Source of the DNA: Ricinus communis
Lineage: Eukaryota > Streptophyta > Magnoliopsida > Malpighiales > Euphorbiaceae
Length of the DNA: 64,000 nt
NCBI RefSeq assembly: GCF_019578655.1
Contig: NC_063261.1
Span: 3,492,201-3,556,200 of the forward strand
Reading direction: 5' to 3'
Below the pieces are notes generated by a model. The model saw only the letters and a program-made list of their open reading frames with translations. It ran no database searches and was not told where the DNA came from. The translations under genes and the position numbers were made by a program. Shown here piece after piece: positions 22,989 to 34,482 of the stretch (positions are counted from its first letter, which is position 1; each line of letters begins with the position of its first letter).

Positions 22989-25966
22989 TGATGTGCGTAA
23001 AATACACACATCTAAATGGGGTTTTTAAGATTGATTTTATGGACATTTGGATGTGAATTGGTCTCAACACTCACCCTATACGTATGTTTGTGTGCATTAG
23101 GTCCAAAAGAGGTCAAAGGATGATAAAGGAAAGAATTGGAGCATAATTGGACGTCAAAGCTGCCGAAATGAGCTAAGTACGATCATGAGGAAGCTGCACA
23201 TGGCCATGTTGGTTTCAATACTGGCCGTGTTCCCAACACGGGCACCAACACGGCCGTGTTGGGTGTCATCAAACATAAAAGAAAAATAAGTTCTTAGCGA
23301 GCACGGCCAGGAACACCAGACCGTGTCCCCAACACGGCCAAGAACACGGCCGTGTTGGAGGCGACAGGGGGTATTAATTAAAAGAACGAAGAGAGGAAAA
23401 AAGAGGAGGAGGCTAGAGTTAGAACGTCCCAAACCCTAAATTTTCTCTCCCTAAGGGTTTTCTGAGCTGAAACCAAGGGAAAAGGAGACTTGGATCAAGA
23501 TTTCAATTGGATTCCCTTGAAGGATCGAAGATTGGGCGAGGTTCGTTGAATGATTTTCAAATCGAGCAAGAGGAACAAGAATCGATTCAATTAGAGCAAA
23601 AGGATTTGAAATTTTTACTCTCATCCAAGGGTGTAATCGGGTTTTCTCTACCTTTGCTTATTGTTGTAATTGAATTCTTGTGTATTTTGAGAATGAACAT
23701 GATTAGCTAGATTGATTAAATCCATTGGGATTTCTTTACTATGTTGGCTTGATATTATATTGTTGGATTGTTTGAGTTGGTTTTGTATTCTTTTTGTTTT
23801 CAGTATTAATAAGATAATACATTATTCATGAGACGTTGTGAATTGTGATGTTTAGATTTCTTTATGAGATTGAGAAATCCGTTTGGCAATTGAAATTTTG
23901 AATAGCAAGAACTGGTTAATAATCGCTTAGAGATTAGGATACTTAACTAGCCGGATTAAGAATTAACGAAGCTTAATAGAGGCTGATTGATGTGTGCTAC
24001 TCGTGTTAGCTACAATCTAAGGCAGTGTACCTATTGATGCAGTCTAGCACTAATGGCGAGTATCAAGGTCGTATTCCTCGGGAAAGCGAAAGCCCAGAGT
24101 TACTCCTTTGTTCTTTGTTATATTAACCTAAAATGAATGATGAATAAATTCTAAACTAACTATTAAGTACGAGCTAAGTTCCGAGGGAAATGCAGGAGTA
24201 ATTGATAAGTGAAATAATCAAGACAAGAAGATAAACCCAAAGAGAATCTAAACTAGTTGGCAATCAAACAAAAGAGAAAGGATCGGTGAGTCTAATTATG
24301 CTACCCGTGGATGAATTCTTAACCGAATTTGGTTTCTCTCTCGAGATAACCGAATTCCTAAACCTAATAACCTAAAGTTGGAATCTCTTCCTAACGATTG
24401 ATTCTTAAATTAGCATTAAGCTTTAATCCGCCTCTATTAAGCTTTGTTAATTCTTAATCCGGCTAGTTAATTATCCTTATCTCTAAGCGATTATTAACCA
24501 GTTCTTGTTATTCAAAATTTCAATTGCCAAACGGATTTCTCAATCTCATAAAGCAATCTAAACATCACAATTCACAACGTCTCATGAATAATGCATAATC
24601 TTATTAATCACCGAAAACAAGAAGAATACAAAACCAACTCAAACAATCCAACAATATAATATCAAGCCAACATAGTAAAGAAATCCCAATGGATTAAATC
24701 AGTCTAGCTAAACATGTTCATATTTAAAACAATATAGGAAATCAATTACAATGAAAGAATAATGAAAATAAAACATGTACACCCTTTTCTCTCGAATTGG
24801 ATGAGCTGCTCCAAATCCGGATCTACACTTTGATTAATCTCCCAAACGCCTCTTGAATTGCTCCACTCTGTTTTTGCACTCGGAATCTTACGATTCGGGA
24901 TTCTACTCACTGCAACTCTCTCTACTTTTCGGTATTGTGCAGAAACCAAACCAGCCACTAGGGCTCAATGTCACTCTTTTCTTTTCCCCCCTCTTCTTAA
25001 GAAAAACTCATTTTTCTTATATATTTAACTCAAGACGGTAGTGCTCAAGGCGTCTTGGTCAAGACGGCCAAGTCCGGGCCGTCTTTGGTCAAGAACGAAG
25101 TCCGGGCCGTCTTGGCTATGGATCTCACCGTAGGGTTTCACCACGGCCGTGTTCCTCCCCGTGTTGGCCACCACAGGCCGTGTTTCTCCCTGTGTTGTCC
25201 ACCACGGGCCGTGCTGAAGGCCGTGGTGGCTACGGAAACCGTGCCCAAAGTGCCAATTTCAAGAATCAAAGCCAATGGTTGAGCACGGCCAGAGTCCAGG
25301 CCGTGCTCAATGTATGCATTGCGGGCTCTTGTCCGATCTTGATGAATTCTAGTCCGTTTCCGCACGTATTGATCTATAATTGCTTAAACAACGATGATGG
25401 TCCTATAAATGTTCCTGAAATGCAAAAGAACACAAAACACGGGTGATCTGGGAATAAAAGCACAATAATTGCTAAGAACATACGCAATAATATGCAAGCA
25501 AATATGTGTAAAACTATGCTTATCACTGATTAAAGCTTAATGATAATTTAAGAATCAATCGTTAGGAAGAGATTCCAACTTTAGGTTATTAGGTTTAGGA
25601 ATTCGGTTATCTCGAGAGAGAAACCGAATTCGATTAAATAGAATCACGGGTAGCATAATTAGACTCACCGATCCTTTATCTTTTGTTTGATTGCCAACTA
25701 GTTTAGATTCCCTTTGGGTTTGTCTTCTTGTCTTGATTATTTCGTTTATCAATTACTCTTGCATCTCCCTTAGGACTTAGCTTGTAGCTATTAGTTAGTT
25801 TAGAAATTATTTATTGCTAATTTTAGGTTAATATAACAAAGAACAAAGGAGTAACTATGGGCTTTCACTTTCCTGAGGAATACGACCTTGATACTCGCCA
25901 TTAGTGCTAGACTGCATCGATAGGTACACTGCCTTAGATTGTAGCTAACACATTTAGCACATATCA
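22989..25966 (+). repeat. E6 5' LTR, split by solo LTR S1
   Basis: The LTR is made of 22989-23987 and 25531-25966, about 1435 bp without the insert, and matches 28977-30449. It contains a perfect 18-bp palindrome, CCAACACGGCCGTGTTGG, at 23245-23262, and several further CACGGCC half-sites. Open frames within it, such as 23507-23710, are not genes. Confidence 0.88.
23988..25525 (-). mobile_element. S1: solo Athila-type LTR (1538 bp), minus strand
   Basis: Inverted relative to E6. Minus-strand ends are TGATAAGCATAG (at 25525) and GCACACATCA (at 23988). Flanked by the TSD CTGAT at 23983-23987 and 25526-25530. Removing it reconstitutes the E6 LTR as in the intact copy near 30005. Same subfamily as S2 at 54638. 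No internal sequence, so it is the product of LTR-LTR recombination. Confidence 0.92.
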
Positions 25967-25972
25967 AGTTTT

Positions 25973-25990
25973 TGGTGCCGTTGCCGGGGA
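25973..25990 (+). other. E6 primer-binding site, tRNA-Asp type
   Basis: TGGTGCCGTTGCCGGGGA lies 6 bases after the 5' LTR end. The tRNA-Asp complement commonly used by Athila and related elements is TGGCGCCGTTGCCGGGGA, so there is one mismatch. Confidence 0.85.
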
Positions 25991-26251
25991 ATGTTTGAAA
26001 ACTAGAGTGAAATTTGCTATTTGTTAATTTAGCCATTTCTTTTTTTTCTTTCTTATTATTTTATGATTTTTTTGTTTATTTATTTTATTTTATTTGTACA
26101 TATTTATTTAGTTTAAGTTTATGATTTAGATAGTGAATGATAAGGAGGTTCAATGCTAAACTCAAACTCTTTGTATGACGCATTGGAAAATGGGATTAGG
26201 AACTAAGAGAGTGCTAAAAATTGGGATACACGTGCATCTTTAGAAGCTCGA

Positions 26252-26905
26252 GTGGGATCGTTTTGCAGGGCTACTGATAAACTCTCCACCCCTATCCTTT
26301 TATCTCAAGTTTTTTGTGAATTTTGTTGTGGTTTACATTTGAGTAATGATTGTCCATTGTATAGTGATGTTGCTCATTGTTCTTATAACTATGAACAGGT
26401 GAATTATACGGGAAGTTGGCCAAATGACTCGTATGGAAGCACCTACAATCAAGAATGGTGCATTCATTCACCCTTTGGATGGAGCTTAGATGGCCCAGAA
26501 CCACCAAAATCTCAGCAACCACTTCAGCAGCCTAATCTTGCACCTTCAACTCAAGATGAAGAGTTAGTGTCGGAGGAGCTGATGATGAGGTTCATTACAA
26601 GTCTTGATGATAGATTCCAACAAACAGAGACGATACTTGAAGATCAACAAGCCTCGATTAACAACATAGAGCATCAAGTAGGCTTAATCTTCAAGTTACT
26701 AGCTGAAGAGCAATTGGGAACTCCATCAAACGCTACTGAATCTGAGGAGCATTTGAGCACCATCACTTTGCGTTTAGGTGAGAATTTTTCTAGTTTATCT
26801 ACTATGTTTGACGATGATGCTTCTGTGCAGGACAATTTCTTAAACATGGAGATGGAACCAGAAAAGGAAGAGGCGAACATGATTCCTGTGAAAGACTATC
26901 AATAA
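26252..26905 (+). pseudogene. E6 gag fragment with zinc knuckle
   Basis: The open stretch of 217 codons starts at a GTG and is the C-terminal part of gag. It contains CEFCCGLHLSNDC (residues about 22-34), a C-x2-C-x3-H-x4-C knuckle. Then come EQVNY (about residues 48-52), a region ending YNQEW, a coiled-coil-like stretch with ILEDQQASINNIEHQVG (residues about 130-146), and ITLRLGE near the end. Athila-type gag proteins show the same order: CEFCGG-H, EQVNY, a helix with Q-ASI-NLE-QVGQ, and ITLRSG. The N-terminal gag domain is missing; only a short MLNSNSLYDALENG stretch at about 26153 precedes it. That it stays open over 650 bases while pol is gone is noteworthy. Confidence 0.75.
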
Positions 26906-26974
26906 GAACGTATAGTTGATGATGCTGAGTTGCAGTTAGAGGAATTTTTAGTGGATTTTTCATAAGTCCCTTCG

Positions 26975-27356
26975 ATGATGGAAGATGAGCACAAGTTATC
27001 CAATGAGGAAGTCTTGGAGGAGCTCGAGTTTCTTCTAGCAAATGAACCAAGCCAAGGACTAGAGAAAACCATCAACATTCCTGAAGAAATTGCCCAACCG
27101 TCGATCCTTCCAATTGGTGAAACTCCAGCTTTCAAATTGGAAGAGCCCCTAGAGCATCATGACTACGTGCAATTATATGAGGAGCGAGTCTTGCCCATCA
27201 TACTAGCAGCTTGCTTGATAGTCGGGAAGAGGAAGTCGACGATTATCCCTTTAAGCAGATACTTGAAGCCATTTTCTTGGAAGAAGGATGGATGGTCGTC
27301 AATCCCCACCGTTTACTTTTCACTATGAGTCCAGCTAAGAAGACTCATCACATAAA
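26975..27356 (+). pseudogene. E6 protease-RT linker remnant
   Basis: Starts MMEDEHKLSNEEVLEELEFL, the acidic linker that in E2 (LSNEQVLEQL) lies between protease and RT. EEPLEHHDYVQLYEERVLPI follows, equal to the E2 stretch around LPSHLVYAFLDEEERLPVI. RT itself is absent. The frame then shifts to sequence ending HHIKKKRFWEAPQ and runs into the post-pol hairpin. So gag and this linker were joined to the 3' region by deletion of protease and of everything from RT through integrase. Confidence 0.65.
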
Positions 27357-27360
27357 AAAG

Positions 27361-27390
27361 AAGCGCTTTTGGGAGGCACCCCAAATTTTA
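27361..27390 (+). other. Post-pol hairpin of E6
   Basis: GCGCTTTTGGGAGGCACCCC can fold with stem TTTGGG/CCCAAA (27368-27373 with 27380-27385). A related GAAGCACTTGGTAGGAGGCA is found after pol in E8 (62086-62112, minus), and its first half (GAAGCACTTTTGGGA) after pol in E3 (31381-31397, minus). Confidence 0.55.
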
Positions 27391-28942
27391 TTTTATTTCT
27401 TTTTCATTTTTAATTATTTTTTTTTACCCTTTCATTTTGAAACATTTTATTAGTTTTAGTTTTCATATTTTATTTAATTTTTGTTTTAGTTTCAATTTTA
27501 ATTCCTTATTTTATTATTTGTAGCCACTCCTCTACCACAGACTAGCCAGCGCCCTGATATCCCTAATGATGCACCTCTTTTCACTCGGGAGCCATAGTCA
27601 GGGCAGTATTAGTTCTTTTCCCTTTTGTATTTCTTATATTTTGTACACTGAGAACAGTGTGTCCTTCAAGTGTGGGGTGGGTGATATTTATCCCATCTTA
27701 GTTATTTGTTTATTCTTTGTGCAATTTTTTGTAAAATTTTGAAAATTTTTCACTTTGTTTCGATGCTCTTACTGTTGACTTGATTTTGAAATCCTGTTTA
27801 TGTCCATGTGATCGGGTAAAACCGATAGTGTTGAGTTTTGCGGAAGAGTGTAAGATAATTAGTTTGAGTTTTGCACTAAGTTGCTTTGGTTTATTTAATT
27901 CTGTTTTGATGATTTTTGTTTGGAACCTACTCAAAAGCACACTTGTGAGAAATTGAGCCTAAATTGTAAGCATACACTTTATATGCTTGTATTTATTTCT
28001 TGTTGAGAGTGCCAATTACTGTCTTTACTTTTAGAACTTGCTTGGTAATGCTTATGAGGGCCACAAGGAGAGTTTAACACTTTGGTATGATAGAGGCACT
28101 TAGGTTTTTCATTCTAGCCAAATAGCCTTCATTCGTTTATTGATTCTGTAGATAACCCCTTCTTTTACCATTTTGTTTTATCATATTTCATTGCCACTTA
28201 GTTTTATTCTGCTTTGGGTTATGATTTTGCACATGAGTTGTTTTTATTGGGAATATTTGTCTTGGGAATAGCGTTGGAATCTTGTAGTAGCTTACTTCAA
28301 TCCCAAAGAACATGTTCTTCCCTTATGAAAAAAAAAGAAGAAAAAAAAGAAAAAAAAAAGAAGAAAAGAAAAGAAATAGAAGAATAAGAGGAAAAGGTGA
28401 TGAAAAGAAAGAAAGTAAGTGAGCTAAACATTTTGACTTGATTCCTATTTCCCACCTTAGACTACTCTCCATTGTTTACCCTCTTGTGATCATTGTGGCT
28501 TGTGTGCAGGTCATGTATTTTATTGTAGAACACCATAGGTTCAACGCTAACCAAATTTACCTACCCCTACCTAATCCTCATTACAACCTTTATAAAGACC
28601 TCTTGACATGGTTTTGACTCTCCATAAGTGGTAGGAGTAGGATTTAAGAGCAAGCATATAGTAAGTAAGGCAGTAGTTGATGCATTGAGCGATTAAACAC
28701 TACCCTTTAAACACTTTGAGTGATTTAGAGTGAATCTGGTGAGGAGTTGGTTCTGAATAATTTTATTGAGACAGTGTTTTGCGAATTATTGGCATCTTGG
28801 TTGTAATACTTGAATTGATTGCTTCATTTCTTTTTGTTTGACTTGCGCTTGTTAAGGATATGTGCAGGAGCTCCCTAGCTTGTCTGTCAGTTCAAGTGTT
28901 GTTCCTTAGTGGTTTATTTTCCTTATTTTACTTTTGATTGCT
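27391..28942 (+). other. E6 3' untranslated region
   Basis: No gene. Contains the inverted repeat ACACTG-AGAA-CAGTGT (27645-27660), followed 7 bases later by CAAGTGTGGGGTGGGTG (27667-27683), and a pure purine tract at 28327-28375. Colinear with the 3' regions of E2, E3 and E4. Confidence 0.6.
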
Positions 28943-28976
28943 TGAGGAAAAGCAATGAGCTAAGTGTGGGGTTATT
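28943..28976 (+). other. E6 polypurine tract
   Basis: GAGGAAAAGCAATGAGCTAA then GTGTGGGGTTATT directly before TGATGTGC at 28977. Confidence 0.7.
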
Positions 28977-30449
28977 TGATGTGCGTAAAATACATACATC
29001 TAAATGGGGTTTTGAAGATTGATTTTATGTATATTTGGATGTGAATTAGTCCCAACCCTCACCCTGTGTCTGTTTGTGTGCATTAGGTCCAAAAAGAAGC
29101 CAAAGTATAATAAAGGGAAGAATTGGAGCATAATTGGATGTCATAACTGCCGAAACAAGCTAAGTATGCCCATGAGGAAGTTCAACACGACCGTGTTGGA
29201 TTCAACACTGGCCGTGTTGGATTCAACACTGGCCGTGTTCCCAACACAGCCACCAACACGGCCGTGTTGGATGCAACAAACATCAAAGAAAAAAAGGTTT
29301 TTAGGGAGCACGGCCACAGAGAGTAACACGGGCATCAACACCAGAACGTGTTGGGAACACGGGCATCAACAAGGCCATGTTCATGGCAGCTGGTCAAATT
29401 CATTTAAAAAGAAAGAAAAGAGAAAAAAAGGAGGCGGCTAGGGTTAGAACGTCCCAAACCCTAATTTTTCTCTCCCTAAGGGTTTTCTGAGCTGAAACCA
29501 AGGGAAAAGGAGACTTGGATCAAGGTTTCAATCAGATTTCCTTGAAGGATCGAAGATTGGGCGAGGTTCGTTGATTGATTTTCAAATTGAGCAAGAGGAA
29601 CAAGAATCGATTCAATTAGAGCAAAAGGATTTGGGGCTGTTTACTCTTATCCAAGGGTGTAATCGGGTTTTCTCTACCTTTGCTTATTGTTGTAATTGAA
29701 TTCTTGTGTATTTTGAGAATGAACATGATTAGCTAGATTGATTAAATCCATTGGGATTTCTTTACTATGTTGGCTTGATATTATATTGTTGGATTGTTTG
29801 AGTTGTTTTGTATTCTTCTTGTTTTCAGTATTAATAAGATAATGCATTATTCATGAGACGTTGTGAATTGTGTGGTTAGATTGCTTTGTGTGATTGAGAA
29901 GTCCATTTGGCAATTGGTATTTTGAATAGCAAGAACTGGTTAATAATCGATTAGAGATAAGGATAATTAACTAGCCGGATTAAGAATTAACAAAGCTTAA
30001 TAGAGGTGGATTAAAGCTTAATGCTAATTTAAGAATCAATCGTTAGGAAGAGATTCCAACTTTAGGTTATTAGGTTTAGGAATTCGGTTATCTCGAGAGA
30101 GAAACCGAACTCGGTTAAGAATTCGTCCACGGGTAGCATAATTAGACTCACCGATCCTTTATCTTTTATTTGATTGCCAACTAGTTTAGATTCCCTTTGG
30201 GTTTGTCTTCTTGCCTTAGTTATTTCGTTTATCAATCACTCTTGCATCTCCCTTAGGACTTAGCTTGTAGTTATTAGTTAGTTTAGAAATTATTTATCGC
30301 TAATTTTAGGTTAATATAACAAAGAACAAAGGAGTAACTCTGGGCTTTCACTTTCTCGAGGAATACGACCTTGATACTCGCCATTAATGCTAGACTGCAT
30401 CAATAGGTACACTGCCTTAGATTGTAGTTAACACATTTAGCACACATCA
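28977..30449 (+). repeat. E6 3' LTR (1473 bp)
   Basis: Begins TGATGTGCGTAAAATAC and ends GCACACATCA, followed by the TSD AAAGT. Carries the same perfect 18-bp palindrome as the 5' LTR, at 29253-29270, and an extra tandem copy of a GTTGGATTCAACACTGGCC unit (about 29195-29235). Confidence 0.9.
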
Positions 30450-30454
30450 AAAGT

Positions 30455-30978
30455 TCAAAGATAAAGGCTAAAAATTTACAAAGAACTCAAGCAACACCGG
30501 TTTAACCCGGCTAAAGTGACATATTGAATACAGTGAAATTGCTTTCCAAGAACAAAAATCAAGAGGGACAATCAATTACTAGTGTGTGAATTAAGCCATT
30601 AATTACAGAAGAACAAACCAAGCTTAAATGTCATGAAGAACCTATAACATCCTAAGAATAGTCCATTATCATTGCCTAAACAATCAAGGGATAACAAAAC
30701 CACAGATGCCCACCCCACACTTGAGTATAACACTGCCCTTAGTATTAGAAAAAAAGGGTATATAACATAACTAGCACATAAGAAGAGTGAAGATCATATT
30801 AAATGTACATAGCATAAAGGCAAGGCAAAGTGCTCCACTAAAATAAAATAAGATGAAAGAAAAATGAAAGAAAATAAAATAAAATGAAAACGCAAAAAGA
30901 AACGAGAATAAAATAAAATAAAAAAATAAAGAAAGAAAATAAAAAGGAAAAGAAAAAGAAATAGAACACAAATTTTTA
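30455..30978 (-). other. E3 3' untranslated region, proximal part
   Basis: No gene. Reverse-complement homologue of E4 43041-43570. It includes an A-rich block (30838-30965) that yields spurious hydrophobic frames on the minus strand, and the internal G-tract (minus strand CTCAAGTGTGGGGTG, 30711-30725). Confidence 0.65.
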
Positions 30979-31380
30979 TCACTGCTGGTAGTCTGCCGAA
31001 GGCACATCCTCATTGGCTGGATCGACTGAAGCGTGAGGAGTAGGGGAAGGCATTGAAGGAGGGGGCGGTGATGGTGGCACAGGATCTGTAAAACAACCTG
31101 CTAGATCAAACTCCATGTCATTAATGAATCGCTGAGATTGTGCTCTGGAATCTATCATCTTTTGTATCTCCTCCGCCATTAGGTCCGTCTGGGTGGCTTG
31201 CCTATCCAATCCATGCATAAGCTACTGGAGCACATCATTTAACCCCTGGAACTATGCCCTACTCTCATATGGAAACTACCCAAACTCCTTTCTGTGTTGC
31301 ACAAACTTAGTATAGTGATGCTACTGTAAATCATAAACTCGATCTAGTCGGTCAGCCAAAGCACTAATCTGAGCACTCGA
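30979..31380 (-). pseudogene. E3 second-ORF tail (coiled coil and proline-rich end)
   Basis: The open stretch 30979-31218 has QTDLMAEEIQKMIDSRAQSQ, then RFINDMEFDLAGCF and a proline-rich tail ending in QQ. It is nearly the same as the E4 protein at 42729-43040 (INDMEFDLAGCFMDPVPPPP). Upstream on the minus strand it runs, with stops, to about 31380. There it joins directly to the post-pol hairpin, so the N-terminal and central parts of the ORF were deleted. Confidence 0.7.
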
Positions 31381-31437
31381 TGTCCCAAAAGTGCTTCTTT
31401 TTGGTTCTCGAGTCATTTAACTGGACTCGACACAAGA

Positions 31438-34400
31438 CTACTCTCGTGGGAAAAGCACCATGTTCACTCGCTCCTCAACTTCTAGCGAATTCTTGTGATA
31501 GTGCTTCAGCCTATGTCCATGAACCTTGAAGTCTCCCTTCTCTAGATGATGCAACTCCACTGTGCCATATCGAAAGACTTGCTTGACTACGAACGGTCCT
31601 AACCATCGGCTTTTCAGCTTACCTGGAAACAACCGAAGACGCGAGTTACATAAGAGAACCTTGTCTTCAGCTTTGAACTCTTTCGAGCCTTTCAGTCGCT
31701 GATCATGCCACTTATTTGTCCTAACTTTGTAAATTATGGAGTTGTCATGAGCTTGCTGACGCCGCTCCTCTAACTCATCCAGCTACCATTGTCTTTCTTT
31801 ACCTGCAGCATCAACACTAAAATTGCATGATTTTAGAGCCCAAAGGGCCCTGTGTTCCAATTCAACAGGTAGATGACACATCTTACCATAAACTAGTATA
31901 TACGGTGTAAAGCCAATAGAAGTCCTATAGGCTGTTCTAAAAGCCTAGAGTGTATCATCTAACTTAGTAGCCCAATCCTTCCTACTAGTCCCCACGGTTC
32001 TCTCTAGAATACATTTTAGACCCCTATTAGTTACCTCCACTTACTCACTAGTTTATGGGTAATAGGGTGTAGAGAACCGGTGTGTGACCCTATAGCATTT
32101 AAGTACTTCCCAAGTTGAGTATTACAAAAATGGGTCCCCCTGTCACTAATCAATGCTTTAGGTGTACCGAACCTGGCATATAATTTATTGAGGAACCTAG
32201 CAACTACCCTGGCATCATTAGTGGGGAAGGCTTGCACCTTTGGCCGCTTAGAAAAGTACTCAACAGCCATAAGTATATACTTATTTCCATAAGAAGAAGG
32301 AAAGGGTCCCATGAAGTCGATGCCCTAAACATCAAAAATCTCAACAACTTGTATACTATTATGGGTTATCTCATCACGGGAAGAGATATTAGCGGACCGC
32401 TGGCATTCATCGCAAACCTAGACAAAGGTTCTCGCATCCTGAAAGATTGTAGGCCAGTAGAATCCCGTATCCAACACTTTCCTAACCGTATACACATCGC
32501 CGAATCATTTTATCTGCACAAACACGAAACAAAAAAGGGTCTTCCCAAATGTAGTATTTCAAGTCAGCAAAGAATTTCTTCTTTTGCTGATATGTCATAT
32601 CCTTTGGTAGTACCCTTGCAACCAAATAATTTGCATAATCTGAAAACTAAGGGGAATTGGTATATACCTACAATGAACACAAATGCTCATTAGGGAAGCT
32701 ATCATCAATGGCCCTCTCATCAAGTGTCGCCATGCTCGGGTTCTCCAACCTCGATAAGTGATCTGCTGCCAAGTTCTCAGTGTCCTTTTTATCCTTGATT
32801 TCTTTGTCAAATTCCAGCAAGAGTAGAATCCATCTAATCAGTCTTGGTTTAGCATCATTCTTTTTGAACAAGTACCTCAATGCCGATTGGTCCATATAGA
32901 TGATGGTCTTTGATAGCACAAGGTATGAACTGAACTTGGCGAAGGCATAAACCACAACTAACAGCTCCTTCTCAGTGGTGGTATAGCGCTCTTGGGGCGT
33001 CTGTCAATGTCTTGCTAGCATAATAGATAGGCTGGAACTTCTTCTCGACCCGCTGTCCAAGAATAGCTCCAACTGCATAATCACTAGCATTGCACATGAG
33101 TTCAAAGGGCAACCCCCAATCAGGTGAAACCATGATAGGAGCCGTGGTTAGTAACTTTTTTAATAACTCAAAAGCCTGTAAGCAATCCGAATCAAACACA
33201 AAAGGTACATCCTTAACAAGCAATTGAGTAAGAGACCTAGCTATTTTAGAAAACTCCTTAATGAATCTCCTATAAAAGCTAGCATGCCCGAGGAAGCTCC
33301 TAATAGACTTAACAGAACTAGGGGGTGGCAATTTTGATATGATCTCTACTTTAGCTCTATCTACCTCCATCCCTGCATGTGAAATCTTATGCCCCAACAC
33401 AATACCCTCTCTCACCATAAAATGACATTTTCCCAATTTAGAACTAAATTTGCCTAAACACATTGTGCAAGCATGCGCTCTAAATTAGACAAGCAGTGTG
33501 AGAAAGAGTTAAAGAACACTGAGAATTCTTCCATGAAAACCTCCATAGACTCCTCAATCATATTGTGGAAGATTGCCATCATACATCTCTAAAATGTGGC
33601 AGGTGCCAGATTTTGTAACTTGCTATCCTCTTGCGTAGCAGGCAAAGATTTACCTCCATGGAAAGGATGATTCATTCAGATTGACATGAGAGTCCAACTA
33701 CATTGCATTGCTAGAATCCATGTTGTATATTTGAAAGAGGTTGACCTCCTTACTTCTTTCATGGTACAATCCTCTTCTCGTTGAGCCCCTTTCTCCTCAA
33801 ATAGCATCCTCCGGTATGTAAACGTCCAATTGGGGCAAGTAAATGTTGTCTTCTCCTGGTCCTCAAGTGCAATTGGTATCTAGAAATAACCTAAAAAGCC
33901 ATCAAGAAAACAGTAAAACATATGGTCCGATAGACGCTCAAGCATCTGATCAATAAATGGAGGGGGGAAAGTGGTCCTTCCAGGTCGCATCATTTAGCCT
34001 CCTATAATCGATGCAAACCCAAAAACCGGTTACCATCCTTGTTAGTATTAATTCATCCTTCTCATTCTTTATCATAATCATCCCTCCTTTCCTTGGTACA
34101 ACCTAAATAGGACTCACCCACGAGCTATCAGATATGGGATAAATCAACCTGAATCAAGAAGTTTAATTACCTCCTTTTTCACCACCTCCTTCATGTTCGG
34201 GTTAAGTTGTCTTTGTGGCTGCACCACTGGCCTAAGACTATCCTGCATCAGGATCTTGTGTGAGCAAAAACTACAGTTGCTTCTAGGGATGTCCACAATC
34301 TTGTATGCGAAGGCCGTAGGGTGCTTCCTGAGAGATGATAGCGTCATCTCCCTCTCCTCGGGAGTCAAGTCTGTTGCAATAATAATTGGCAGCCTCTTTG

Positions 34401-34482
34401 CTTCATCCAAGTAAGCATAACTCAGGTGCTTGGGTAGTTCCTTCAACTCTAGGATTGGAGGGTCCTCAATTGAAGGTTTCAC
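31438..34482 (-). pseudogene. E3 pol: RT, RNase H and integrase remnants
   Basis: Minus-strand order from the right is: linker and RT start (34144-34482, LELKELPKHL, VVQPQRQLNPNMKEVVKKEV), decayed RT palm (33470-34140), RT end and RNase H (32972-33463, with GIVLGHKIS, SVKSIRSFLGHASFYRRFI, FQPIYYASKTL), RNase H end (32668-32955, DQSALRYLF, DHLSRLENP), integrase core (32031-32312, [24 protein letters not shown]) and GPF tail (31438-31632, RWLGPFVVKQVF). The segment [18 protein letters not shown], which E2 lacks, is present. Several frameshifts and stops leave no enzyme intact. The motif set equals E2, so E2 and E3 are close relatives. Confidence 0.88.

Larger units (their letters stand above)
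22989..30449 (+). mobile_element. E6: short non-autonomous Athila-type element
   Basis: Both LTRs begin TGATGTGCGTAAAATAC and end CACATCA/CATATCA. The TSD AAAGT is present at 22984-22988 and 30450-30454. Removing E6 restores E3 sequence (AATCAAAGTTCAAAG) also seen in E4. It has a tRNA-Asp PBS, a gag fragment, a short pol-linker fragment, a long 3' region and a PPT. It has no protease, RT, RNase H or integrase, so it depended on enzymes from a relative. Without the nested LTR S1 it is about 5.9 kb. Confidence 0.88.

Noticed and set aside
23160..23350. CRISPR-like spaced repeats of CACGGCC/CCGTGTT
   Set aside because: Spacing is irregular, copies are palindromic variants, and they are within a plant LTR U3.
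25973..25990. tRNA gene
   Set aside because: The tRNA-Asp-like stretch is only 18 bases and is the primer-binding site; no cloverleaf or internal promoter boxes surround it.
29019..29441. 140-codon plus-strand frame
   Set aside because: Located entirely inside the E6 3' LTR; the 5' LTR copy does not keep it open.
30771..31013. Hydrophobic minus-strand frames resembling membrane segments
   Set aside because: Produced by an A-rich low-complexity block in the E3 3' region; the same block in E4 (43060-43270) gives different frames.
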